A stretch of 64,000 bases of DNA from Archegozetes longisetosus (GCA_018873245.2 JAEMBT020000009.1:15433794-15497793); one strand, 5' to 3'; numbered from the stretch's first letter, positions 47,796 to 58,201 are shown. The notes: a model not told the origin generated them from the sequence alone. A program made the numbers and translations.

Positions 47796-48552
47796 CAGAT
47801 TGACCATCTCTCGCGCAACTCGCGTGATTCTTACGCATCGGGGGGTCCGACTCACGTCTCCCGCATTGATTACCTGCTTGAGGCGAGTCTCACGCATTTA
47901 GAAAATTTATTTAACTTTAAAATATATATTAGAAACCAATTTCAAAACGAATAATTTCGATTTGTATCATAGAATGACATGAAAATATTTAAAATACTAA
48001 ACGATAAACTGTTAAGTAAAATACTTTTATGTCACTTTTAAGACTGTCAAAAGTTAGTGAATATGAAGTTTTGCTTCAAAAATGTATGCGTAAAAGTAAG
48101 TTTAATAGATATAAAATTGCAATTGCAAGCAAAATATCTCAAATATGGAAAAGACAAATTCAAACAAAATTAATCATAAGTCAAATTAAAGAGTTTAGAG
48201 TATATCATTTCAGATCTGTATGAATTGTGTTCAAATGAAGAAATAACGGGATGTCGAGAGATGTCAAATGAGTATTGATTTAGTCAGAGAAGAAAACTAC
48301 ATAAAGTCTAGCATTAAGTTCGCTGATTACATTTTAAAGAATTTCAATTAAAAGCTGTAAAATCTAATAAAAATACACTTCAAACATAGTTAATTATTGG
48401 CTAGTAATTGATGTAATTCTCAGTATTAAAAGTTTTTATGTAACTTGAGTGTAAAATTAATTTATCTCTGGAGTTTCATTGGAAAAAATTGTTTGCTCTC
48501 CCTTTTGTATCAAATTCTCACGCAAGTGACCCGAACCGAGGTGGTTAGCCTG
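47796..48552 (+). mobile_element. Non-autonomous hAT-type element, copy A (757 bp)
   Basis: Ends are CAGATTGACCATCTC and, on the other strand, CAGGCTAACCACCTCGGTTC. The 8-bp target duplication GTTTGAAC is perfect (47788-47795 and 48553-48560). It matches copy B at 60469-61198 in inverted orientation along its length. The target is the B-box of the tRNA-like repeat. No long ORF. CAG ends and 8-bp duplication place it with hAT elements. Confidence 0.88.
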
Positions 48553-48559
48553 GTTTGAA

Positions 48560-48795
48560 CCTGGAACCTAAAGAGTAGAGGCAGGAGACGCTACCTCAGA
48601 GCTACGGAGTCTGACATACAACGTAGCTACTTAATTGCGAGTCGATAAAACTTTTAAAAATTAAACCTTAAAAATATATGTTACGTAATCCATTTGCAGC
48701 TATTTTTTAATATGTTATTTAAAATGCACATATAATTGTTTTTATAAAGTTAAATTTTCAAATTCTCACCGTTCGTTGATGAAGTTCCATTGTAA
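48560..48795 (-). repeat. tRNA-like (SINE-type) repeat, copy 3
   Basis: On the minus strand it reads ATGGAACTTCATCAACGAAC ... GCTCTGAGGTAGCGTCTCC ... TAGGTTCCAGGTTCAAAC, a diverged inverted copy of 47218-47480. It is interrupted in its B-box by hAT-type copy A. Confidence 0.6.
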
Positions 48796-48986
48796 GTAGT
48801 ACTGTAAAAATAAAATTTCTAAGAAGTTTCTCAAGAAAGTTTATGAAAATTATTCTCCACTAAAAGCTTACATACATTTCAGAAATATTTCTAGAGATTT
48901 TCTCTAAAAATCGCCATAAAACGTTTTTAGAAAGACATTAGAAATTAATTTCTCAAAAGAGAAAATCTCTAGAAATTTTACAACAC
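48796..48986. mobile_element. MITE of the TAGTGTT family, copy 1
   Basis: Ends TAGTACTGTAAAAATAAAAT and, inverted, TAGTGTTGTAAAATTTCTAG; the interior is full of TTTCTAGAAA/TTTCTCTAAA phrases. Relatives are at 51560-51850 and 61295-61890. The flanking 8-mers do not match, so the borders are approximate. Confidence 0.55.
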
Positions 48987-49114
48987 TAGTGCAATGATAA
49001 TGTATGCTATGAAGCCATATTGGATTAAGACTAACAATATCTCAATAATAACTCTAATTTAATTATAGCTAAATGCATATGTTTACAACTGTCAAGACAA
49101 CATTTTATAGTTCC

Positions 49115-49730
49115 ATCGCAATTTTCATATGAAACTTAGTGGAAACTATAGATAATTAATAATTAAATGCAGTTTCATAATTTTTAAGTGCTGGGATGGG
49201 GTCAGAGGTCATATATATAGCGGATAAATATTTAAAACGTAATGTTTAAGTTTACTTTATAAAGAAGATTAACCCTATTAGCCCTAGTGGTGCACTGATC
49301 AACGTATCAGACCTATAAGGTTAAAGTATTAAGTTCAAAACTGCATTTTTGATTTTTTGCTCTTATATGATTATTTACATTTTATTTATTACTTAAAACA
49401 AGTTTGTAATAAACTAAAATTTTTAAAAAGATTCGATATAAAATAATAAATCAAATATAAATAACTATATTCATTTAAGTAAAAAAGAATTACAAAAGTG
49501 CAGTTTCAGATCTAGTACCTGAAGCTTATAGGTCTAACACGTTGACCAGTGGACCATTTAGGCTAATCAGGTTAGCCTATTATTTAAAGTTATAACATTG
49601 CATATTAAATTTTTACCCATATTTATATGACCTCTGACTCCATCTCAGCACTTAAAACTAATGAAATTATACTTAATAAATAATCTATAATTTCTACTAA
49701 GCTTTATATGAAAATTGCAGTGGCACTAAA
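49115..49730. repeat. Long inverted repeat (foldback), arms about 230 bp
   Basis: The left arm (49115-49345) and right arm (49500-49730, inverted) share TTTAAGTGCTGRGATGG, GTCAGAGGTCATATA and a distal TCAGACCTATAAG/TTAGACCTATAAG. The loop is about 155 bp. Both sides are flanked by direct copies of a tract like TAGCTAAATGC...ATGTTTACA, suggesting insertion into, or duplication of, an older repeat. Confidence 0.75.
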
Positions 49731-50251
49731 AATGTTGCTTCGTGAGAGAGAGAGAGTAGTTATACGAAGAAATTCTTTGAGATGATTTGTTGTTATCAAG
49801 CAAGCATTTCACAATAATACGTTAATTAAATTGTAGCTAAATGCGGATGTTTACATTTAAAGGAAACAGGGAGCAGTTAAAGGAAAAAACATTGACATCA
49901 TTTATATGCCTAAAAAATTAAAATTTCAATATCTTTTTCCTAAACTAATTCACTTATGAAAATAGTTAATAGAAGTTATAAAAGACAATAAAACGTTTGT
50001 ATAATTTATTTAAATAGCACACAGCGTTAATTTAATGTTATACCAGCATTTGTGTCTAAAGGGTTGTCTAAGAGGTTCGCGCTCACAGGCCCAAGTATTA
50101 CTACTCATAATCATTTTCCTTCCAAATTAATTTACAATAATTCCCACTTCTATGTCATATTAAAGAGTACATTATTTAACAAACTTTAAGAATAGCTTTA
50201 ATTCCAAGTCAAGTTTTGACTGCAGTACACTCATTTGCTTAATAAAGATAC

Positions 50252-50995
50252 TCGGAGAAAAATCTGCACAAAATTCAATTACTTACAACTTCTTAATTAG
50301 TGATTGAAAACAAAAGAAATTTAAGATAGAATTAACGTAATAATAAATAAATAATTTTAGTTTAGTTAGTTGCTGATAGTGGTCTGTTGTTCATAACTGC
50401 GAGTATTCGAGTTCTAATACATAACAATAGGCTTTGGAAATAGGCCTATGGTAGTTTATTCATTTCTCTTTTAATTTTTCGGTAAATTATTTAATAAATT
50501 CAGCTTTAAGAGATGGATGTGCAACATATAAACCATTTGAACCATTAATTGTCAAATAAATTTCGTTACCTTCAATTATGTGTTTTAGCGATGGCTTAAG
50601 TACACGCATTATCAACTTATTTAAATACTTTTTTGCTTCGTTCTTTTTGTCATCGCTAAAGCACATAATTGAAGGTAACGAAAGTTATTTGGCAATTGAA
50701 GGTTCAAATGGTTACAGTAGTGATTTATATTTTGCACATCCATCTCTTAAAGGTGAATTTGTTGAATAATTAACCGAAAATTAAAAGAGAAATAAATAAA
50801 CTACCAGAAACCTATTTCCAAAGCTTATTGTTATCTATTAAAACTCGAATACTCGTAGTTATGGACAATAAACCACTATCGGCAACTAACTAAACTAATT
50901 TATTATTACGTTAATTCTATCTTAAATTTCCTTTGTTTTCAATCACTAATTAAAAGTTTAAAAATGAATTTTGTGCGGTTTCTCCGAGCATCCTA
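50252..50995. mobile_element. Foldback element, arms about 340 bp
   Basis: Arms 50252-50593 and 50651-50995 are inverted copies with a ~57-bp loop; the ends are GATACTCGGAGAAA and, inverted, GATGCTCGGAGAAA. Both arms contain the same coding-like text reading outward (KHIIEGNE, then AHPSLK), and differences between the arms include an in-frame 12-nt insertion. No target duplication is certain. Transcription through it would give a near-complete hairpin. Confidence 0.75.
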
Positions 50996-50999
50996 TTTA

Positions 51000-51540
51000 A
51001 TAACAGGTGCATGTTAAGAATAACATAATCGCTAGAATAAAGAGTTTTGTTTATTATTGCACTGAAGATGAAAAATTAAAATGTTTCTCAAATTTTTTCA
51101 GTTTTTGAGATGAAAACTATATCGACTCTGAACTTATTTCAAAATTTTATTTGTAAGCCTACTGTTTAATATGTCATTATTTTTTGTAAACTACAAGTAA
51201 TGCTATATAAATAAGTTGAGGCTGATGAACAAGCAAGAGATGAGTGACGATATTTTTACAAAGAACACTAAAATCACCATAAATTCATGAAATTTTAGCA
51301 AATTACATGCAAATCGTCGCTTTTCGACATTCTGATAAATGTAGTGGAGAGAGAATAGCGGGTTAGGTACGATATGAGTGACGAAGTATCACTTGAGGTA
51401 ATAGTTTGTAAATATTCAGCTTTCAAGTAATTTTATTGCAGTCAGGTGTGTATTGAAATAATATCTTGTAACAGAAATATTCTTACTCGTTAAAACTGAA
51501 TCTTCTACTCTTTATTTAGAAATAATATTGCAAGAAATTT
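51000..51540 (+). promoter_or_regulatory. Duplicated 5' flank of GPCR copy 2 (displaced)
   Basis: Homologous to 32380-32940 upstream of GPCR copy 1, with the two ATGAGTGACGA motifs at 51240-51250 and 51374-51384. In copy 2 this block is separated from the gene by about 3 kb of inserted DNA, including the hAT transposon at 51924-54381. Whether it still regulates the gene is unknown. Confidence 0.5.
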
Positions 51541-51559
51541 TTACTTATTCTCTTTCTAC

Positions 51560-51850
51560 TAGTGTTGCAAAAAGAAAATTTCAAGATAAAGCTTATTGAA
51601 AAACTTTCCAGAAATTTTCTATCGCACAAAATTTCTCTTAAGAGAAATTTTCTATTTTTCAGCTCAAAATTATGTTTTAATTGAGGTAATGCGTTAAGTG
51701 ATATGCAACATTAGCTACTTTTAAATATTGAAAATATCACTTATTTTGGTTTTGGCATTTAAAATAATCACGGCGTAGGAAAAATAGTCCCGGGAAACTC
51801 TCTAGAAAGTTTCTCATCAAAAAGAAAATTTCTAGAAATTTTATATCACT
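51560..51850. mobile_element. MITE of the TAGTGTT family, copy 2
   Basis: Begins TAGTGTTGCAAAAAGAAAAT and ends GAAATTTTATATCACTA; the flanks CTTTCTAC and CTTTTACA are similar but not identical, fitting an old 8-bp duplication. Interior repeats of AGAAATTTTCT are shared with 48796-48986 and 61295-61890. Confidence 0.55.
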
Positions 51851-51923
51851 ACTTTTACACTCTTAACCTCACCCTCCCACAGATGAACATAAATCACAAG
51901 AAGGGATAAGACATAATCAGGAT

Positions 51924-54381
51924 TAGAGCTCGAACATAAGCTAAATTTTCAAACCCAACCCAACCCGTTATTTTTTTTCTCTAACCCAACCCAACCCGTA
52001 CCCGTAAGAGCTTGTAAACGGGTTACCCGTGAAAAACCCGTACAACCCGTAAAAATTACAAATGTACATAATTCAATATTTTATTAATGGATTCTCATTA
52101 CTGCAATTAATTTTTATAAAATAATATTCTGTTAGTTATTTTCTATACAAATCAAAGTTTGATCTTATAAATAGTAATTTGTCCACATTATTTGGATCAA
52201 GAGATGATCTTTTATCACATAATGTAATACCAGCGTAGCTAAAGTTTCTCTCACTAGATAAATTTGTGGCAGGAATTGATAGCAAACGCCTTGAAATTAT
52301 GGAAAGACGCGGATATTTGAGTTTATTTTGTTCCCAAAATTGCATTATTGGAGTGTTTGGTACAAAATTATGCGTTGAATCCAAATAACTTTGCACTTCA
52401 ACATAACTTTCATTGATTGAGATTGTATTCTCTGTAATATTAATAAAGCCTTCGAGACAGAAGTCAACTTCAATATCAGTAGTAATACTCTTTTCAGAAT
52501 TTTGTGTATTTTGGATATTAATACCTTCTGCAATTGATTTCAATAAATTTATTGCTTTTGTCTTTTCTTCATTAGTCGCTAAATTGTTGAGATTTCGAAT
52601 TGGGGGATAAAGCATTGAGCCAACAAAATGAAGTTCCGATACATTAAGATATCGCTTAATATTAATCTCATATAATCGTTTTAGCCCCTTTATTAAGTCA
52701 GAATCTGTGTCATTCTCTCTGCAAATCAAAAGCATCTTTTGTCTTGTTGGTAAAACCAAATGGAATGTAGGGTCACTTTCTTGACATAAAGTTAATCGTA
52801 AATTGTAAAATGGTTTTAATAATGAAATCAAATCTTTTAATAGTTGATCATTAATATCAATAATCTTTTCCATTATTTTGGAATTATGTACTGCCATTTC
52901 TTTAATATTAAGCAAATTATCTCTTATCGACTCTAACATAACTAACTTTGAATCCCATCGAATATCAATCGATTGTTTTAAGGTATTGTTTAGTTTATTT
53001 TGAAGTCCTGATTGTTTAAAATAAGTCACAAGTTCTTTTGAGCTATGAATGAGAGAAATAATTTTGTTCATATTTGGTAAGCTTTTCAGCTCTTCAAAAG
53101 TGTGCTTATGTATTAGATTAATATTATGTGCAGAGCATCCAAACCAAACCTCTTCAGCAAATGATAATATCATTGAAGATGCATTATCTGTTACATAGTA
53201 TTTTATCATGTCATTTAATTTGAAATCATTTATAATAGTGTTAACTTCACTTTTAGTAATATGTGCAGTTTTATTTAGTGTCGGAATTGTCGCCAAAACT
53301 CTTGAAAATGTTTGGCTTTCTTTAATATATTGCGCAGTAATAGTTAAATAATTAATTTTTAATATTTCATATGACCAGTGGTCGCATGTGATGCCAACTG
53401 CATCGACTTTGAGAAATCATTTAATAAATTTTGACGAATATTATTATATACTATAGTTATGTGATTTCTAACAGTGGTATCAGACGGTAGTATATCGCCA
53501 ATCGGTACATTTGGATATTTAGAGCCAATATTCATCAAGTGCTGAGCAAATTGTTTGAAACCTTCGCCTTTAATGATATTAATAGGTCTTAAATCTTTAG
53601 CAACAAATAATGCAATGGTATCGGCTAAGTCTGACTTAATATCTCTATTATTCTTCAATGGTTTAATTAAGTAACAATCGATGGTTTCATTATTATTAAT
53701 GCTAACTTTGTTATTGCAATTATGACGAATTAATGAATTATTACCAGTTTTTGAGTTGCATTTAATAATATTTAAACAATTAGTACATTTGACATAATCT
53801 GTTTCTTCAATATCTAATAAAATTCTTCTAAACGACTTCCAATAATCCTTAAGAGACTCGTGAGTTTTATAAGTAATACGATTGTCATTATTCTTAATTA
53901 ATTTTATTAATGTTGCCTTAATGTTATTATTAGTTGATTGGCCAATATTTGAGTTATTGCCAAAAAATTCACTAATTGTTTTCTGTCTTTTTCTTTGATT
54001 GGTTATTTGGATGTCATCATTCTCTTCTAAATTAATTTCATTCATTTGTGTAATTAAATTTTTAAAAATTAATTAATTCATTGAAATTTGAAAACAACGA
54101 ATCTATTTGTGACTCACGTGGTTTTAAAAAATAGAGGGAATTGCTAGAGGCCTAAGTAATCTTAATATATAAAGTAATTATTACATCGCATGATATCTAC
54201 ATAATTTGTATTTATTTATTTTAAACAAAATAATTTTCTTATGTACGGGTTTTCGAGAAAAACTTTTCAAACCCGACCCAACCCGTGAAATACTTTTACT
54301 GACCCAACCCGGCCCAAACCCGTACGGGTTTGGGTTTTGAACGGGTTCCCGACGGGTTTAGGGTTTCATGTTCGACCTCTA
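51924..54381 (-). mobile_element. Near-complete hAT transposon (2,458 bp)
   Basis: Termini TAGAGCTCGAACATAAG and, inverted, TAGAGGTCGAACATGAA; perfect 8-bp target duplication ATCAGGAT at 51916-51923 and 54382-54389. Both subterminal regions carry dense AACCCGT/ACGGGTT motifs (roughly 90-110 bp each), likely transposase-binding sites. It holds one transposase gene on the minus strand with a single frameshift. Perfect duplication and near-intact coding suggest a recent insertion. It lies 418 bp upstream of the start codon of GPCR copy 2. Confidence 0.93.
52136..54045 (-). pseudogene. hAT transposase with one frameshift
   Basis: Two collinear frames. The first, 54045-53359 (start ATG at 54045), has a BED-type finger (CTNC ... 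LIRHNC). The second continues from about 53407 to 52136 and begins VDAVGITCDHWS; it carries YYVTDNASSM (second catalytic Asp), RWDSKLVMLES, and the C-terminal dimerisation block with LSIPATNLSSERNFSYAG. The frames differ by one base near 53405-53415, so a one-base deletion explains the break. Total about 635 codons, normal for hAT. There are no other stops. A spontaneous revertant or sequencing error cannot be excluded. Confidence 0.9.
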
Positions 54382-54734
54382 ATCAGGATTAGTTGTTCAA
54401 AAGTATTCCTACCGACCAACTATTGCCTAACAAAATTAACTCCTCTTTCTCTACTATTGGTTAGAACTTACTAAGCCTTTACCCTAAATTTGGTACGAAA
54501 TCTTCCTTTAAGAGTGATCGACAAATATGTATATAAGGTCTTTTACCACATATTACTAAATAAAATAGCTTCTCTAGTTACAATATTTGTCGTTGTTACG
54601 AAATTGTGTTGTGCTACGATTTTATGTTGTAATATCACGTTTCATCGTTTTCTTCCTGAATTCAGAGAATATTAATGTTTCAAGATACCCTAAGGAAATT
54701 CCGTTTAGTTCACAGTTAAAGGAACCGCGATATA

Positions 54735-54775
54735 TACTGTATATAATCGCAACATTCAAGTGTTAATTCAAATCA
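54735..54775 (+). promoter_or_regulatory. Candidate core promoter of GPCR copy 2
   Basis: TATATAA-like sequence (tgtatataatcg, near 54740) precedes ATTCAAGTGTTAATT, a tract kept in copy 1 (ACTCAAGTGTTGATT), about 25-35 bp before the ATG at 54799. The spacing fits a TATA plus initiator. Inference only. Confidence 0.35.
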
Positions 54776-54798
54776 TTACTGTTACAAAACTTCGTGAA

Positions 54799-55879
54799 AT
54801 GAGCTTAGTTACCATAATTTGGAGCATTTTTATAATTTTAGCTTCTATTTTCACTGTAGCGGCAAATTTGTTTGTCATAATCGCGATTTTAATTTATAGT
54901 AAATTAAAGCATCCCAGAAATTATCTCACCTTATCACTGGCGGTGACAGACCTTTTGTATGGATTGGTTTACATGCCAATCAAGGGACTAACTAATCCGA
55001 CCAGCGAAGGAAACTGGTCATACGGCTCGTTTATATGTCGAAGCTACTACTTGCTCTCATGGACATCGGCTATCGCATCCATTCTTAACCTGGTTATGAT
55101 AGCGATAGATAGGTATTTGTCTGCTACTCAAGTGACATACATTTTGGAGAAGAGAAAAAAAGCTATCCCTATTATGATATTCACTGTGTGGAGTTCTGCT
55201 TTCATTTTATCTTGTTTTATGGTTTACACGGATAAAGATTTCATCAAACGCATAGAAGAGAGAAAACAGTGTGTTTACTCTTTGAATTACGTCACTTTTA
55301 TTGCCTTAGTGCTTGGCTATTATATTCCTCTAATTCTAATTATTATACTTTATGTACTGATTTATGTCGTAAGTTTTTGCTTATCGTTTAAGTTTTCAAT
55401 TCAACTATTTGTTACTTATGTAACTTTAGGTGGCGGAGAATATTATCAAAGGTAAAGGAAAACGAAACTTTGTTCACATTAATGTAAAGACGGAGGAAAT
55501 GACAGATGAAACTGGGGTTATTTCTGATGCACAAGATAACATGGCACCGAAACCTTGCTTAGATGACCAGAGTAGAGCATTTTCTAAATCAGATGAAATC
55601 GAAAAAGAAATTAAGAGGAGAGAGAAAAGATTGTCTTCCGTGTTATCCTTAGTGACAGGAGTTTTCATAGTTTGCTGGACACCAACTATGATTGCAGTCA
55701 CTGTTAACATTCTCTGCTCTTCCTGTAGGTCATCACCTGTTTTCACTCAATATTACTTTATCTTTTCCTCTACCAGTGCATTCAATTCCGCCATCAATCC
55801 TATTATATATACAGTTTTTGTAGTAGAATTTAGAGAAGCCTTTAAGAAGCTTCTTACAAGATTTTTGTGCCGAAATTAG
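54799..55879 (+). CDS. Class A GPCR, copy 2 (intact, orphan)
   Basis: Exons 54799-55368 and 55430-55879 with a 61-bp GT-AG intron at the end of TM5; product 339 residues. I chose ATG 54799 because it aligns with copy 1, although the frame is open 13 codons further up without an ATG. Plasma-membrane receptor with Asn23 (TM1), Asp51 (TM2), Cys80 and Cys158 (likely disulfide), Asp104-Arg105-Tyr106, Trp131, Pro177, Cys-Trp-Thr-Pro at 272-275 and NPIIY at 313-317. Loop 3 is about 65 residues, acidic then basic. The N-terminus is only a few residues long and has no signal peptide. The NSAINPIIYTVF end is like biogenic-amine receptors, but the amine-binding Asp in TM3 is Ser87. AATAAA at 55968. Ligand unknown. 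Confidence 0.9.
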
Positions 55880-55967
55880 GCACGGCTACCCGAAACTTTA
55901 ACCCTACTAAATCTATTTTAAAAATAGATACAAAGAGGAATTAACAATTTTTATATTGGTCTTATTT

Positions 55968-55973
55968 AATAAA
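55968..55973 (+). terminator. Poly(A) signal of GPCR copy 2
   Basis: AATAAA 89 bp after the stop codon, in a T-rich context. Confidence 0.5.
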
Positions 55974-56580
55974 TGCAGAGAGAAGTATAAAAATTTTTAC
56001 AAAATTTGAATTTTGTTAAAAACTACTAAATTCTTGACAGTCTTTTAGTTTCAAATTTCTAGTTTTAAATAATTAATAAAATAACATATTACAATATCCT
56101 TGCTATAGCGTATTGTCTTAACAAGTATTTATTTTCTAACCAAATGCATAGTTCGCTTTCAGTCAATTGAATATGTAATAAGTTTACGTCTAATAAATTC
56201 GAAGTAACCGAGCTATCTAGAATTTAAAAATAATGAAATGAAATCAATTTTCTAAACCACTATTATGTATTTAATTTTAATTATTTATCGATAAAATTAA
56301 GTTTATTAGTTAAATGACGATGAGTCAAAGCTTAAAAACGAGTAGAAGCCAAGTTATTAAAAGAATATGTAAAATATAGGAATAATTTTGTATTGATTAC
56401 GAAACCAGAATATACTTAGAGAAATTAAATAAAATCAATGTTAGGTAATTAGCTCTTATTAGACAAATAACCGGACAATAAATATTTTTCGGTAGTTTTT
56501 TATGAGGAACTTTGTTCTGTGTTAATGATAAGGCTGAAATGAAGAAAGTTCATTTATTTTCATGTATCAAATGCTTTCGA
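55974..56580. other. AT-rich spacer
   Basis: No gene, repeat or element recognised. Confidence 0.4.
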
Positions 56581-56581
56581 G

Positions 56582-56652
56582 TGGAGGAGCGCATTTTACA
56601 TCCGCACCCGCTATTCTGTGCGGGTACCTGCAAGTTTATAGTGGGTGCGAGC
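56582..56652 (+). mobile_element. Terminal fragment of a hAT-type element
   Basis: TGGAGGAGCGCATTTTACAT, then CCGCACCCGC, TGTGCGGGTACCTGCAAG and GTGGGTGCGAGCGG match, in order, the right terminus of the element at 2586-3468 read on its minus strand. The opposite end was not found, so this is a fragment or the rest is unrecognisable. Confidence 0.6.
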
Positions 56653-56875
56653 GGTTTCAGGTTTGCATATTCTTTACTTTCACAACAGCATCTAAGACAA
56701 TCTGCAATTTAAACTCATAATTCAATGATTAACGAGATAAGTATTACTTCGATAATAACTATTACATCAATAACACAAGATTCTAATGTTGTGAACGAAT
56801 GTGTACTTGAATTCATTGATAATGAACAAACTATATAACACTAGTATTATAGAGATTGATGACTATCTACAGGGT

Positions 56876-57415
56876 GGTTCGCTTGCTTTTTCAAGAGGAG
56901 TACAGCTAAAACAGTAATAGATAGAAAATTGAAATAAATTTTATTAAATTCTACATAAGAATGGAATTAAAATCACTTCGTTCAATAATCGATGTGTTCA
57001 CCATTCGCTCGTCGCACAGCTTCCAAAAGATCTGGATACGACAGTAAAGTTGTTCAAACAAATCTGTGAGGTTTTCATGTGATTTCAAGACTCTTCGACA
57101 TGCGTCTTTAACGTTGCATAAGAATATCGATTTGGATCAACACCTGCAATAAATTCAAGTCTCGACCTCATCTTTGATTATTGCTCCAATATGCTCCGCG
57201 GCATTCGAGCCGGGTGAGTTTCCTGGCCAGATATCGTTAAATTATTGCAGATGTTGATCCAATTGATATTCTTATGCAACATTGATAGCACATGTTGAAG
57301 AAGTCTTGAAATCACTTGAAAACCGCACAGCTTTTTTGAATTCAATATAGAAAGATTTCTAATGCATAGTAGAAGGCCAATTCGCTAAGGCACTTCTTCA
57401 AAAACAAGCTACATA
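56876..57415 (-). mobile_element. Mariner-type fragment folded into an inverted repeat
   Basis: On the minus strand the text LFEQLYCRIQIFWKLCDERM followed by VNTSIIERS is the C-terminal end of a mariner-type transposase (56960-57100). The segment 57064-57155 is repeated in inverted orientation at 57241-57330 (shared tracts CTTATGCAAC and TCTTGAAATCAC), with an 85-bp loop. The outer ends share GCTTGYTTTTTSAAGARG in inverted orientation. It is not functional. Confidence 0.65.
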
Positions 57416-58046
57416 TAGAATTTTGTCACCGTTAATTCTTTCAGCTTTAAATTGTTGCCGTGATAATTTTTATGTTGTTAGTCATTTCTTAGTGTAAAGT
57501 TTACTTTGTAAGCTTAATGTCTTGCGAATATTAAAATATTAACACTTATATAGCCTCACACCTTACGTAGCAATCGGTTACCTCTGGAAACGGGAAGTCT
57601 CAATGTGTGTTAAAATTTTCAAGTTACTTTGTAGGTGTACATAAAAAACTTCTTTGAATAAATCTGAATATCAAAATAGCCATTTTGTCTTGTAAAACAA
57701 ATGAACTAAGACAATTCTTGGTTCTGTGTGATACATTCGTAAATCGAAAGACCATTTCATACTATGAATTTTTAATATCGTTTTATATTTTACTTATAAC
57801 TTATTTACTTACAGCAAAAAACTAAACATGCTTTTGAAAGATCGATTCACAAGTGATCCCCCGACTCCTAACTATAAAGCATTCAGTGAAATCAAGTCAT
57901 AAATAATTAAAACTGAAGTTTGAAAATATTGTTTATGCATTTCGATGCTCAATGAAACCTTTATTAATCACTTAGTTATCGTGCAAACAACCATTTTTAA
58001 AAAGCTTGTGATACTTTCGTGATCGGTTTCATTAATAATTTCTGGA

Positions 58047-58083
58047 TATATAAAGATCGTGAGGTAAAACTACTTTTATTCAG
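58047..58083 (+). promoter_or_regulatory. Candidate TATA box and initiator of the gustatory-like gene
   Basis: TATATAAA at 58047-58054 is followed 25-30 bp later by TATTCAG (58077-58083), the normal TATA-to-initiator distance. A short upstream ORF (58093-58152, 19 codons, MTTKVEP...) lies between this and the main ATG at 58202. Confidence 0.4.
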
Positions 58084-58201
58084 AATTAAATAATGACTAC
58101 AAAAGTTGAGCCGTTATTTGAAAATCAAGCCACTGAAGAGAATATTCAATAAATAACTAACGAAAAATCCTGTTTAAAAATTCTGTTTAATCGCCAAAAG
58201 T

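Noticed and set aside
55474-55746. 90-codon minus-strand ORF
   Set aside because: Antisense shadow of GPCR copy 2 exon 2; a similar shadow exists in copy 1.
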